Assembly (NCBI GenBank): GCA_021784755.1
Contig: JAJYHM010000062.1
Location: forward strand, 1-63,368
Direction: 5' to 3'
DNA: 63,368 bases
Source: Pseudomonadota bacterium
GTDB lineage: Bacteria; Pseudomonadota; Gammaproteobacteria; Acidiferrobacterales; Acidiferrobacteraceae
Below the pieces are notes generated by a model. The model was not told where the DNA came from, made no database searches, and was given only the letters and a program-made list of their open reading frames with translations. Positions 40,202-49,771 of this stretch are shown here, piece by piece; position 1 is the first letter of the stretch, and every line of letters starts with the position of its first letter. The position numbers and the translations under genes were made by a program.

Positions 40202-43200
40202 TTAGGCGCCGGACGAACGGCGTTTCATCCCCCATGACAGGAACAGCGGCAAGGCCACGAGGGCCAAGGGAAGTTGGACGAGCAGGCCCGAGATGATGGC
40301 GATGGCGAGCGGCTGCTGCATAGCCGAACCCTGCCCCCAGCCGGAGGCGAGCGGCAGCAGCGCCAGGATCGCCGCCAGCGTCGTCATGGCGATCGGTCGC
40401 AAACGGTTCTTGCCCGCTAGGATCAAGCCTTCCACCGGATCGCCATTCTCGATCTCCTGGTATTCGGAGTAGTAGAAAATGGCGACCTCCGTGACGATAC
40501 CAACCACCATGGTCATGCCCATCATCGAGGAAATGTTGAGCTGGGTCCCGGTCACCCAGAGGCCGACGAACACGGCGGACAAGGCCAACAGAGTCGTCCC
40601 CATCAAGGCGAAGGTCACAAGAAAGCGCTCATAGAGAAACAGCAGCAACAGGAAGACGAGGGCCACGGCAGCCCCAAACACGGCTATGAGACCCGCGAAG
40701 GCGATCTGTTGTTGCACATAAAGACCGCCCAGGGTCGAGTAAACCCCTGGGGGGAGAATGCCTGGGCGCGCCATGAGCCGCTTCACGTCATGCATGACGC
40801 CGCCCAGGCTGCGACCGGAGATGCGCGCCGTGATCGGAATCATACGCTTTAAGTTGTCCCGGGCGATCTCGGGCTGGCCGTTCAAGCGACTGACCGTGGC
40901 GATCGCCCGCAACGGGAACAGGTGGCCGTTGGCCGCCCGTAAGCGCAGATTGCGAATGGCGTGCAGAGACCGGCGCATCGACCGTGGCACCCATACCCGC
41001 ACCCCAATCATACGCACGTCGCGCTGCACGGCGGTCGCCACCGTACCATTCAAGTAGGCGCGCAGCTGGCTTGTGACGCTCTGCGGGTCTACACCCTCCA
41101 GGGCCGCCTTGGCACGGTCCACGCGGATATCCACGGCATCCCCGGCATACACGATCCCGTCGCGCACATTGACGATGCCGCGGATGCGCCGGAGTTTCGC
41201 CGCGATCGCGGGGCCTAAGCGCCGCAGTAGCGCCCCGTCGTCGGAGAAGACCTTGATCTCCACAGGCTGCGGCGCGCCCGTCAGGTCCCCGATCAGATCC
41301 TGCATGGGCTGGTCAGTGCTGATCCTCAAGCCTGGCACACGCGCGATGATCTTGCGCCGGACGTCCGTCATGATCTGCCAGATGTTTGGACGTGGATAGG
41401 GCTTTAGCAAGACGAAGAAATCGCCTTCGTTGGTGCCCGTGATCCCGCCCCCGAGTTGCAGCCCTGTGCGCAACGAGTCGGTCTGCACATCATGGTTCGC
41501 GCTCAGGATGTGCTGTACCTTCCTAAGTAGGCGCGCGGTCTCCTTGAGCGAGGTCCCGGGCGCGGCCCGGTAGTTCAAGACAAAGCCACCTTCATCCATG
41601 GCTGGCATGAAACCGGACCCCGTCAGCGTGAAGCCCGCGACCCCAAGCGCCACGAATCCCACGATGACGACAAACAGGCGACGCGGGGCACGGAATACAG
41701 CACGCATGATGCGCTCATAAAGAGCATGGGCACGGCGGGTCCACGCCCCGCCTTCTCCGGCCTCGAGGTCGCGGGCCTCCAGGAAATGGTCGGCGAGTAT
41801 GGGCACGGCAAGCCATGCCACGAGAAAGGAGATGATGAGGCTGGCCGCCATGGTCAATGACAGTGCGCGAAAAAAGGCCCCGGTGACGCCGGACAGAAAA
41901 GCGAGTGGCGCGAAAATGATGATGGTCGAGGCCGATGAACCGGCAAGGGGTCGCGTAAACTCACGAACTGCCATCATGACACGCGCACGACGCGGCTCAG
42001 GGCGCCTTTCATGCAGCCTGCGCATGATGTGTTCGAGCATGACGATGGTGTCGTCGATAATGAGACCCACCGAGGCCGCCATGCCACCGAGCGTCATGAT
42101 ATTGAAGCTCATATGGAGCACAAACAGCAGCAGGATAGTGGCCGCGAGCACGCTTGGCACCGTGATCAGGGCAATGAAGGTGATGCGCATGTTGCGCAGA
42201 AAGACAAACAGCACGAGCGCCGCGAGCAAGGCACCGATCAAGACCGCGTCGCGGACGCTATTGGCCGCGCCCTGAATCAGCGTGCTCTGGTCGTACCACT
42301 TCTTGACGTGCACGCCCGCTGGAAGGCCCTTTTCGAATCGCTGCAAGACCTTCTTCACAGCGCGCGTGATCGCAACGGTGTTGCCGCCCGGCTGTTGGTA
42401 GATTTGAACGCTCACTGCCGGCTGGCCATCGGCCAGCACCTGGGTCCACTGTGGTTTCAGGGCACGCGCGACCGTTGCCACCTCGTCGAGGCGCACGATG
42501 CCGTTACCCCCGGAACGCAATACCGTGCGCCGGATGTCACGCAGGCGATGGAGCCTGTTGTTGGAGATGACCAGATAAAAGCGGTAGGCCTCCTGGAGAT
42601 GGCCTACCGTGCGCAAGACATTGCTATTGGCAAGGGCGCGGTTTACGTCGCTTATGGTGAGCCCATATTCGGTAAGTCGCGCCGGATTGACGGTGACGCG
42701 ATACTCCTCGATGCGCCCCCCTATGACACCCACACGCGCCACCCCAGGGATCGCGGACAAGAGCGGCCGCAATTGATAGCGGGCGATGTCGCGCAAGGTC
42801 ACCTGCGACACGCGGCGCGATGTGAAGGTATAGGCGAGCATCCGAAAAATGGTCGGCCGCATGCGCCGGACCTGGAAGGTTGTGTCGGTGGGCAGACGAC
42901 GGCCGATCTCGGCCAGGGCGGCCTGGACCTCCAGCGTCGCCGTCGTCATGTTCTCGCCCCAATGGAAGTTGATGAAGAAGTCGGCGCTGCCGCGACTTGT
43001 CGTCGACCGTACCCCCACCACCCCCGGGATCCCGCGTACCGCCTGCTCGACCGGATAGGTCACCTGGATCAACATACGCTTCGCCGGCCGGTCGCCTGCG
43101 TTGGCGTAGATCTCCACGCGCGGGAAGGCGACGTGCGGAAAGAGTGCGACGGGCAGGCGCGTCGCCGAGTACACTCCGCCCAACACCAAGAGCGCCAGCA

Positions 43201-43249
43201 GAAAGAGCAGGGAGCGCCGATGGCGCTGGATCCAACCACTCAAGTTCAT
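40202..43249 (-). CDS. RND-family efflux pump, inner-membrane permease
   Basis: A 1015-residue proton-driven transporter of the AcrB/CusA superfamily. It has the N-terminal TM1, a large periplasmic loop, the TM2-6 block (LIGALLAALVLFVFLRNMRI, GLIIDDTIVMLEHIMRR, where the Asp pair of TM4 is the proton relay), TM7 (RLFVVIVGFVALGVAGFTLTGSGFMP) and the C-terminal membrane block. The sequence fits the broad group of permeases next to two-gene adaptor/TolC sets rather than a clear metal (CzcA/CusA) type, so the substrate is not assigned. It overlaps the adaptor gene by four bases. Confidence 0.93.
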   Translation of the reverse strand: MNLSGWIQRHRRSLLFLLALLVLGGVYSATRLPVALFPHVAFPRVEIYANAGDRPAKRMLIQVTYPVEQAVRGIPGVVGVRSTTSRGSADFFINFHWGENMTTATLEVQAALAEIGRRLPTDTTFQVRRMRPTIFRMLAYTFTSRRVSQVTLRDIARYQLRPLLSAIPGVARVGVIGGRIEEYRVTVNPARLTEYGLTISDVNRALANSNVLRTVGHLQEAYRFYLVISNNRLHRLRDIRRTVLRSGGNGIVRLDEVATVARALKPQWTQVLADGQPAVSVQIYQQPGGNTVAITRAVKKVLQRFEKGLPAGVHVKKWYDQSTLIQGAANSVRDAVLIGALLAALVLFVFLRNMRITFIALITVPSVLAATILLLFVLHMSFNIMTLGGMAASVGLIIDDTIVMLEHIMRRLHERRPEPRRARVMMAVREFTRPLAGSSASTIIIFAPLAFLSGVTGAFFRALSLTMAASLIISFLVAWLAVPILADHFLEARDLEAGEGGAWTRRAHALYERIMRAVFRAPRRLFVVIVGFVALGVAGFTLTGSGFMPAMDEGGFVLNYRAAPGTSLKETARLLRKVQHILSANHDVQTDSLRTGLQLGGGITGTNEGDFFVLLKPYPRPNIWQIMTDVRRKIIARVPGLRISTDQPMQDLIGDLTGAPQPVEIKVFSDDGALLRRLGPAIAAKLRRIRGIVNVRDGIVYAGDAVDIRVDRAKAALEGVDPQSVTSQLRAYLNGTVATAVQRDVRMIGVRVWVPRSMRRSLHAIRNLRLRAANGHLFPLRAIATVSRLNGQPEIARDNLKRMIPITARISGRSLGGVMHDVKRLMARPGILPPGVYSTLGGLYVQQQIAFAGLIAVFGAAVALVFLLLLFLYERFLVTFALMGTTLLALSAVFVGLWVTGTQLNISSMMGMTMVVGIVTEVAIFYYSEYQEIENGDPVEGLILAGKNRLRPIAMTTLAAILALLPLASGWGQGSAMQQPLAIAIISGLLVQLPLALVALPLFLSWGMKRRSSGA

Positions 43250-44325
43250 GGGGCGATCCGAACACGCATGCCAGGCGCAAGCTCGTAGTTACCGAGCACC
43301 ACGACCGGCATCCCGGCCCGCAAGTGCGGGGCTGCGACTTGCGCGACATAACCGTTGTGGGGCCCCAGCTCGACACGGTGGCGTACCGCCCGCCCATGGG
43401 CCACGGTATAGAGCACGAAGTGATGTCCGGACGGTAGCACCGCCGATCGTGGCACCAGCAAGCCCGGCGGCGAGGCGGTGGTGAAGCGTCCCTCCACATA
43501 CTCCCCAAGCAGGTAGGCATTGGAAGCCGGCAGCGTCACGAACACATTGATCATGTGGGTCGCCGGATCCATGACCCGCGCGATCACCGACACCAGGCCA
43601 TGAATCCGCTGACTTGCCACCCCTTCGAACGACGACAGGCGCACGCGCTCGCCCACGCGTATATTGGGCACGTCCTCCGGCTCTACGCCCAGCCGCACCT
43701 CGAGCCGATCGCCGGCGATCAGCGTCACGAGCGCCTGCCCCGGGCTCACAGTCGAGCCCTCCTCCACCCCGATGTGACTCACGACGCCGCTCACGGGTGC
43801 CGTCACGATCATGCGCCGACGGAGACCTTCGGCTTGGAAGATCTGCAAGGACAGCCGTGCCGTATCAAAGGCCTTGCGCGCACGCAGGAAGCCCGCGCGC
43901 GTGGCAAGCTTAAGACGCAGGCGCATGCGCTCATCACGCAAGGCGATCTTGGCCAGGCGATAATCGTTTTGTGCCTGCAAGAGCGCGAGCCGCGCGGCAG
44001 GCCCAGGCCTCACCTGAAGCAAGGTCGCCCCCTGGCCCACGCTCTGGCCCCGATTGACGAACACCCGGCTGATCGAGACATCAAAGGGTTCCACCAGACT
44101 ATGGACCGCCCACGGCGCCGCCACCACGCGCCCATAGGCCACGAGCCGCTTGATGACCGAAGCCTGCCGTATCGGTGCGACCCGCACCGTTGCTGTCGGC
44201 GGTGGCAGGCTCCCCTTGCCGGACTTTGACCCGTGCAGCCATACCCAGGCGGTCCCGAGGACCACCACGACGATGGCGGCCCCCGCCGCGCGCCTTAAGG
44301 GGGCGCGACGCATGTCTTTGGCCAT
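43246..44325 (-). CDS. RND efflux membrane-fusion protein
   Basis: Periplasmic adaptor that links the RND permease to the outer-membrane channel. The 359-residue protein has an N-terminal membrane anchor (AAGAAIVVVVLGTAWVWL), the two half-lipoyl motifs (SLVEPFDVSISRVFVNRGQS and VTAPVSGVVSHIGVEEGSTV), a coiled-coil hairpin between them (LLQAQNDYRLAKIALRDERMR), then beta-barrel and membrane-proximal domains. In contrast to the adaptor at 28147 the hairpin is present. It overlaps both neighbours: 31 bases with the TolC-like gene and four with the permease gene. Confidence 0.93.
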   Translation of the reverse strand: MAKDMRRAPLRRAAGAAIVVVVLGTAWVWLHGSKSGKGSLPPPTATVRVAPIRQASVIKRLVAYGRVVAAPWAVHSLVEPFDVSISRVFVNRGQSVGQGATLLQVRPGPAARLALLQAQNDYRLAKIALRDERMRLRLKLATRAGFLRARKAFDTARLSLQIFQAEGLRRRMIVTAPVSGVVSHIGVEEGSTVSPGQALVTLIAGDRLEVRLGVEPEDVPNIRVGERVRLSSFEGVASQRIHGLVSVIARVMDPATHMINVFVTLPASNAYLLGEYVEGRFTTASPPGLLVPRSAVLPSGHHFVLYTVAHGRAVRHRVELGPHNGYVAQVAAPHLRAGMPVVVLGNYELAPGMRVRIAP

Positions 44326-45701
44326 TCAAACCTCCCGCTTGCTGCCTCCACAGCCACTGCCAATTGGTCGAGCTGGGCGCGGTCCTGCAAAAGCACCAAG
44401 CGCTCTTTGACGAGCTGCTCCAGAAGCTGATAATAGGTGAGCGCGGCAATGCTGTGTTTGGCCAGCGCCCCGCGGTAGACCGCCTCCAGATGCTTCAGGG
44501 CGCGTACCGACGACTTGGTCCTCACGAGCTCACGACGCACATAGCGCATGCGCACCGTCAACTGATGGATGCTGGCGCGTGCCGCGAACCATTGCGCGGC
44601 ATAGGTCCGGAACAAGGCGCGGCGCGTGGCCCGCGCCTCCGCGATCACCCCCTGATTGTGGTTGAAGATAGGCAAGCTGATCGAGACGCCCGCGCCCATG
44701 GTATTAATATCGCTGGTATCGCGCGCGCGATTGACGCCCACCGTGATTGCCGGAAACTGGCCGGCGATCGCCTCCCGCAAAACCGCATCCTGACTCCGAT
44801 AGCCCTTGCGCAGCGCAAGCAGATCCAATCGCCGCTGAGCAAGCCTTTTAAGCCACGGCGCCGCGCGCATGCATCCGCGTCCATGCCAGGCGTGCACATC
44901 GCGGCGCGTGAGCCGCAGGCGGGCGTGCGCCCCAAGGCCGAGCAGACCGCGCAATTGCAGCGCCACATCGGCCAAATGGCGCTGTACCGCAAGTTCAACG
45001 ACTTCGGTCTGACGGAGCGCGAGCCGCGCGGCTCCGGCCACGCCCAGCGTCACATAGCCCGCAGCCTCACCGTCCGCCAGGATCGCGACACTATGGCGCA
45101 GAGCATGGACCTCGTGAGCCAGGAGCCGCCGTTGCGTGCGCCCGGCGAGCAGAGCATAGACGAGCGATTTGGCCTTCGCGGCCACCTGCCACTCCTGCCA
45201 TGCGACCGTCAAGTCGACAGCCTGGGCGTGGAGGCGCGCAGCACGGATGCGCGGGCCGCGCGTCACGAGTGACTGGATCGGCAGCCCAAGACCTACGCGA
45301 AAGGCATGCGTGAGCCCGGTTCCGGACACGGGTATCCCAAGTCCATAGGAAAAGATGGGGTTCGGCAAGAGCCCGGCGCTCAGGACCTGCGCGTGCGCCA
45401 GCGCCTCCTGCGCGCGCTCCGCGCGTAGCGCGGGATCGGCGACCACCGCCACCACCGCCGCGAGGTCCGGAGTGAGCCGCTGCCCCTTACGTACCACAAG
45501 CGGCGGCAAGGATGGCAACAGGAGGTGGGCACGACGCACCCAAAGCGCCGTCGGCAAGCGCGGCGCGAGCGCCCCTTTGACGGCCTGCGGCGAAAGCGGC
45601 CGGGCCGTATAGTGCGCACAAGCCGCAGAGGTAAGCCAAAGCGCTGCAGCCAGAATCCGGCGGACCGGCCCAAACCCCCTTGCCAGACCGCCCGCCGTCA
45701 C
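44295..45701 (-). CDS. RND efflux outer-membrane channel lipoprotein (NodT/TolC family)
   Basis: A 468-residue outer-membrane factor. The N-terminus has a lipoprotein signal (LTSAAC, Cys28), as in NodT/CusC-type channels, and the body shows outer-membrane-efflux repeats with long helices (LRAERAQEALAHAQVLSAGLLPNP, RVGLGLPIQSLVTRGPRIRAA, VSISLPIFNHNQGVIAEARATR). First gene of the three-gene operon channel-adaptor-permease. No regulator gene adjoins it. Confidence 0.9.
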   Translation of the reverse strand: MTAGGLARGFGPVRRILAAALWLTSAACAHYTARPLSPQAVKGALAPRLPTALWVRRAHLLLPSLPPLVVRKGQRLTPDLAAVVAVVADPALRAERAQEALAHAQVLSAGLLPNPIFSYGLGIPVSGTGLTHAFRVGLGLPIQSLVTRGPRIRAARLHAQAVDLTVAWQEWQVAAKAKSLVYALLAGRTQRRLLAHEVHALRHSVAILADGEAAGYVTLGVAGAARLALRQTEVVELAVQRHLADVALQLRGLLGLGAHARLRLTRRDVHAWHGRGCMRAAPWLKRLAQRRLDLLALRKGYRSQDAVLREAIAGQFPAITVGVNRARDTSDINTMGAGVSISLPIFNHNQGVIAEARATRRALFRTYAAQWFAARASIHQLTVRMRYVRRELVRTKSSVRALKHLEAVYRGALAKHSIAALTYYQLLEQLVKERLVLLQDRAQLDQLAVAVEAASGRFEWPKTCVAPP

Positions 45702-45746
45702 TCGCTCATCACCTTGACCCGCTCACGATACGCACCCGCGCGGACT

Positions 45747-46982
45747 TCAGGCCATGAACGCGATCATGGCGTTACCGAAACCCGAGCAACTCACCTCGGT
45801 CGCGCCAGGACGCAGCCGCGCCAGATCATAGGTGACCTGACCTGCCGCCAAAGCCCCGCCGATGCCGCGCAGGATGAGGTCCGCGGCCTCTCCCCAGCCG
45901 ATGTGGCGCAACATCATCTCCGCCGACAGGATGAGGGACGCCGGGTTCACCTTGTCCTGGCCCGCGTAGCGGGGTGCCGTGCCGTGGGTCGCCTCGAACA
46001 TCGCCACACTGTCGGAAAGGTTGGCGCCGGGCGCCATGCCGATGCCACCCACCTGGGCTGCCAGGGCATCGGAGATGTAATCGCCGTTCAGATTGAGGGT
46101 GGCGATCACGCTATACTCTTCCGGCCGCAGCAGGATCTGTTGCAAAAAGGCGTCGGCGATGACGTCTTTGATTACCACCGAGCCGCCATCGGCGCGTTTG
46201 ATCACGAGCCTGCCATCCTGCTCGGTCGCCCCGAACTCTCGGCGCGCGAGGTCCATGCCCCATTGCCGGAAGGCCCCCTCGGTATACTTCATGATATTAC
46301 CCTTGTGCACGAAGGTCACCGAAGGCCGCTTATGGGCGATAGCGTATTGCAGGGCCCGGCGCACGAGCCGCTCGGTCCCCTCGCGCGACACGGGCTTGAT
46401 ACCGATCCCGGAAGTCTCCGGGAAGCGGATCGACTTCACACCTAGGGTGTCGGTCAAAAACTTGATCAGTTTTTGCGCCTCCGGTGACTGCGCCGGCCAC
46501 TCGATGCCGGCGTAAATATCCTCCGAATTCTCGCGAAAGATGACCATGTCGGTCTTCTCGGGCTCCTTCAAAGGACTGGGAACGCCCGCGAAGTAGCGCA
46601 CCGGGCGCAGACATACATACAGATCGAGTTCCTGCCTCAGCGTCACGTTCAGGGAGCGCAGACCGCCGCCCACAGGTGTTGTGAGGGGCCCTTTGATCGA
46701 CACCGCGTAATCGCCGATGTCTTTGAGCGTCTCCTTGGGCAAGTAATGGCCGGTGCGCGCATGGGCCTTCTCACCGGCATAGATCTCGCGCCAGACGATG
46801 CCGCGGGCCGCGCCATAGGCCTTGGAAACTGCGGCGTCGACCACGCGTTGCATGACCGGCGTGATATCGACGCCGATACCGTCGCCTTCGATGAAAGGGA
46901 TGATCGGCCGATCCGGCACCTGCAAACGAAAATCCGGCCCGACTACAATCCTTTCCCCAGAGTCCGTGCGATTCTTGGCCAT
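45747..46982 (-). CDS. icd: Isocitrate dehydrogenase (NADP-dependent type)
   Basis: Oxidises isocitrate to 2-oxoglutarate in the TCA cycle. The 411-residue protein starts [14 protein letters not shown] and has [15 protein letters not shown], the regulatory/substrate Ser in [39 protein letters not shown] and [18 protein letters not shown]. By alignment with E. coli Icd the NADP-binding Lys344-Tyr345 pair is Arg-Tyr here and the later Arg is kept, so NADP is the likely cofactor. The long upstream reading frame is spurious; the ATG at 46982 is the start. Confidence 0.96.
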   Translation of the reverse strand: MAKNRTDSGERIVVGPDFRLQVPDRPIIPFIEGDGIGVDITPVMQRVVDAAVSKAYGAARGIVWREIYAGEKAHARTGHYLPKETLKDIGDYAVSIKGPLTTPVGGGLRSLNVTLRQELDLYVCLRPVRYFAGVPSPLKEPEKTDMVIFRENSEDIYAGIEWPAQSPEAQKLIKFLTDTLGVKSIRFPETSGIGIKPVSREGTERLVRRALQYAIAHKRPSVTFVHKGNIMKYTEGAFRQWGMDLARREFGATEQDGRLVIKRADGGSVVIKDVIADAFLQQILLRPEEYSVIATLNLNGDYISDALAAQVGGIGMAPGANLSDSVAMFEATHGTAPRYAGQDKVNPASLILSAEMMLRHIGWGEAADLILRGIGGALAAGQVTYDLARLRPGATEVSCSGFGNAMIAFMA

Positions 46983-47069
46983 GCTGTCCTCTTTTGGGCG
47001 CGGCCCGTGCCACGCGATATAATGCGATATCCGGCGATTGTAGCGAACCTTGGACGGACAGGACAGGAC

Positions 47070-47621
47070 ATGACGCGACTCATCCTCTTCAACAAACCCT
47101 TTGGCGTGCTCACGCGCTTTACTGATCCCCACGGTCGGCGCACGCTTAAAGACTACATCCCGATCCCGCATGTCTATCCGGCCGGCCGCCTCGATCTCGA
47201 CTCGGAAGGCCTCATGCTGCTAACCGACTCGCCCAAGCTCGCGACCCTCATCACCCGCCCGGGGGGTGGCTGGCCCAAAACGTATTGGGCGCAGGTGGAG
47301 GGAGTACCGAACGATCAGGCCCTATCGACGCTCGCGCACGGCGTGATGCTGGATGGCACACCCACGCGCAAGGCCCGTGTCACGCGTCTGGCCGAGCCCG
47401 CCCTCTGGCCCCGCAACCCCCCCATCCGGCTGCGTCTCACGGTGCCCACAAGCTGGATTGCGCTCACGCTCTCCGAGGGCCGCAACCGGCAAGTGCGACG
47501 CATGACGGCCGCGGTCGGCCACCCGACGCTACGGCTGGTCCGTTACTCCGTCGGTTCCTACACCCTCGAGGATCTGGCCCCAGGCAGCTATCGTACGGCG
47601 GAGGCTAGTCATGAGCCGTGA
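47070..47621 (+). CDS. rluE: RluE-type 23S rRNA pseudouridine synthase
   Basis: Short RsuA-family enzyme of 183 residues without an S4 domain, the architecture of RluE (pseudouridine 2457 in E. coli 23S rRNA). It starts [20 protein letters not shown]; the catalytic Asp is in [17 protein letters not shown], and [25 protein letters not shown] is the C-terminal signature. The ATG at 47070 has AGGAC upstream and lies 87 bases from divergent icd. The Nudix gene begins 11 bases before its stop. Confidence 0.92.
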   Translation: MTRLILFNKPFGVLTRFTDPHGRRTLKDYIPIPHVYPAGRLDLDSEGLMLLTDSPKLATLITRPGGGWPKTYWAQVEGVPNDQALSTLAHGVMLDGTPTRKARVTRLAEPALWPRNPPIRLRLTVPTSWIALTLSEGRNRQVRRMTAAVGHPTLRLVRYSVGSYTLEDLAPGSYRTAEASHEP

Positions 47622-48054
47622 CATTCATGTGACTGTGGCGGCGATCATCCGGCGTAACGACTGCTACCTGATCGTTGAGGAGACGGTAGGCGGCCGAATC
47701 GTCTTGAACCAGCCGGCCGGCCACCTCGAGCCGCACGAGACGATCCCCGAGGCGGTGGTGCGCGAGACGCTCGAAGAAACCGCATGGGATTTCGTACCGC
47801 AGGCGCTGGTAGGCATCTACCAATATGAGAGCGCCGAAGGGATCACCTATCTGCGCTTCGCGTTCGCAGGGGAGGTCACGGGCCATCACCCGGAGCGCCG
47901 GCTCGATCGGGGTATCGAACGCGCCTTATGGCTTACACGCGCGCAACTCGTGGCGCGCGCCGCCGATCATCGCGGACCACAGGTGCTGCGCGCTATCGAT
48001 GACTACGAAAACGGGCGCCGCTACCCCCTGGACGCGTTCGTGGGCCGGCCATGA
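47611..48054 (+). CDS. Nudix hydrolase, NudJ-like
   Basis: A 147-residue Nudix enzyme, in the position of E. coli NudJ (between the RluE-type synthase and mnmA), which acts on thiamine-pyrophosphate precursors and nucleoside phosphates. The Nudix box is GHLEPHETIPEAVVRETLEETAWDF: the Gly, Glu and REtxEE residues are present, but the last Gly of the consensus is Ala. It overlaps rluE by 11 bases and mnmA by four (ATGA), so the three form an operon. Confidence 0.9.
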   Translation: MSRDIHVTVAAIIRRNDCYLIVEETVGGRIVLNQPAGHLEPHETIPEAVVRETLEETAWDFVPQALVGIYQYESAEGITYLRFAFAGEVTGHHPERRLDRGIERALWLTRAQLVARAADHRGPQVLRAIDDYENGRRYPLDAFVGRP

Positions 48055-49166
48055 AGCGCCACGTCGTGGTCGCCCTGTCGGGCGGCGTGGACTCGGCGGT
48101 GTGCGCAGCCTTACTGCTTGAGCAGGGCTTTCGGGTCACGGGTCTCTTCATGAAGAATTGGGAAGATGATGATCGCGATGGCTTCTGTCCGTCCGCCGAG
48201 GATTACCAATCGGCGCGCGCCGTGGCCGAAATCCTTGAGATTCCCCTGCATGCGGCCAATTTCGCCCCGGAGTATCGGACGCGAGTCTTTGCGCGCTTCC
48301 TGCGGGATTGCGAGGCCGGCCTCACCCCGAATCCCGATATCCTCTGCAATCGCGAGATTAAATTCGACGTGTTCTGGCACCGCGCCCAGGCGTTGGGCGC
48401 CGACCTCATGGCGACCGGCCATTACGCACGTCTCGCGGAGCATCATGGGACGCTGCGTTTGGTCGCCGGACGCGACCCCGATAAAGACCAGAGCTACTTC
48501 CTGCACACCATAGACCCGGCGATCCTGCCCTTCCTGCGCTTCCCCATCGGGGACTTCACCAAGACCGAAATCCGCGCCCGCGCGGAGGCGCTGGGCTTGC
48601 CAAACGCCGACCGTAAAGGCAGCAGCGGCATCTGTTTTATCGGCGAACGGCGCTTTCCGCCCTTTTTGAAGCGCTATCTGAAGGGTGTGCGGGGCGCCAT
48701 CTATTCGGTCGACGGCGAGCACCTGGGACACCATGAGGGGCTCATGTTCTATACGTTGGGACAGCGTCGGGGGCTCGGCCTCGGTGGCCCGGGAGAGGCG
48801 TGGTATGTGGCCGACAAGCGTCTCGTCGATAATGCCCTCATCGTGGCACAGGGAGCCGAGCACCCGAGCCTATACAAGCCCCGCTGCCGAACCGCCGCCG
48901 CCGATTGGCTCGGCCCGGCCCCGGCGCTGCCCTGGCAAGGCTTGGCCAAGATTCGCTACCGCCAGCAGGCCTTCCCGCTGCGCGTCCTGCCCGACCCCGA
49001 TGCGCCCTGCGGCCTGCTGCTCGAGTTCGCGGAACCGCAGCGCGCCGTGACCCCCGGGCAATCGGCAGTCTTCTATGAGGCCGACGGGGTCTGCCTAGGC
49101 GGCGCGATCATCCGGGCCGAAGGGATCTCGCAACAGGATACGCACCCGGTGCCGCAAAGCCGGTAG
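48051..49166 (+). CDS. mnmA: tRNA-specific 2-thiouridylase MnmA
   Basis: Inserts sulfur at position 2 of U34 in the tRNAs for Lys, Glu and Gln, using ATP and a persulfide relay. The 371-residue protein shows the PP-loop VALSGGVDSAVCAALL, the first catalytic Cys in NPDILCNREIKF, DKDQSYFLHTI, and the second Cys in SSGICFIGER. The C-terminal beta-barrel is complete. Its 3' end overlaps the convergent uracil-DNA glycosylase-like gene by 72 bases. Confidence 0.97.
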   Translation: MKRHVVVALSGGVDSAVCAALLLEQGFRVTGLFMKNWEDDDRDGFCPSAEDYQSARAVAEILEIPLHAANFAPEYRTRVFARFLRDCEAGLTPNPDILCNREIKFDVFWHRAQALGADLMATGHYARLAEHHGTLRLVAGRDPDKDQSYFLHTIDPAILPFLRFPIGDFTKTEIRARAEALGLPNADRKGSSGICFIGERRFPPFLKRYLKGVRGAIYSVDGEHLGHHEGLMFYTLGQRRGLGLGGPGEAWYVADKRLVDNALIVAQGAEHPSLYKPRCRTAAADWLGPAPALPWQGLAKIRYRQQAFPLRVLPDPDAPCGLLLEFAEPQRAVTPGQSAVFYEADGVCLGGAIIRAEGISQQDTHPVPQSR

Positions 49167-49716
49167 GATCTCCCTCTCGAACCAGGGGTTACGCTTGAGC
49201 CACTGATTGTTGCGGCCGGAGGGATGCGGCAGGGGCCAGAGCGCGCCGTAATCGGCGCCCTGACGCACCGCCGCCGCCACCGCCAGACGCGCATCGGCGG
49301 GTGGGAGGTGGTAGGCTTGCGCGTAACGGCCGACCAGGAGCGTGAGTCGGGTCTCCGGAAGCAAGGCCCGCAGGCGCGCGAACCACAGGGGTGCACAGCG
49401 CCGCCGCGGAGGCTGATCCCCGCGCGGCCCCGAGCCCGGACAAGCAGAGCCCCATGGGGATGATGGCAAAATCCGGACCATAGAAGGTGGCGCGGTCGAC
49501 CCCAAGCCACGCCCGCAGCCTCTCGCCGCTCGGGTCGTTCCAGGGGATTCGGGTGTCATGTACCCGGCGCCCCGGGGCTTGGCCTATGATGAGTATGCGC
49601 GCCGCTGCCTGAGCCTGAATGATCGGCCGCGGGCCGCAGGGTAGATCATTACAGGCGCAACAGGCGCGCACCTGGGCGAGCAAGGCCCTCAACGGCGAGG
49701 ATTCAGGGTCTACCAT
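49095..49716 (-). pseudogene. Uracil-DNA glycosylase family gene broken by a +1 frameshift
   Basis: Two minus-strand frames together give one full protein of about 206 residues. The first encodes the N-terminal half with the cysteine-rich CCACNDLPCGPRPI, motif A IGQAPGRRVHDTRIPWNDPS and FYGPDFAIIPMGLC; the second continues CPGSGPRGDQPPRRRCAPLWF, TLLVGRYAQAY and motif B LPHPSGRNNQWLKRNPWF. The switch needs one extra base near 49443 to be removed. Either the gene has recently been inactivated, or this is a sequencing or assembly error. The intact protein would hydrolyse uracil-DNA or related substrates. Confidence 0.8.
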
Positions 49717-49771
49717 AGGCCCAAAGATAGACGACAACGCACGACGGCGGCTAGACGCCGGAAGGATCTTT

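Noticed and set aside
42011-43288. 425-codon plus-strand frame opposite the RND permease gene
   Set aside because: The minus strand encodes a complete RND transporter; the plus frame is an open-by-composition shadow.
45525-46445. 306-codon plus-strand frame opposite icd
   Set aside because: Antisense shadow with Arg/His-rich translation typical of the wrong strand.
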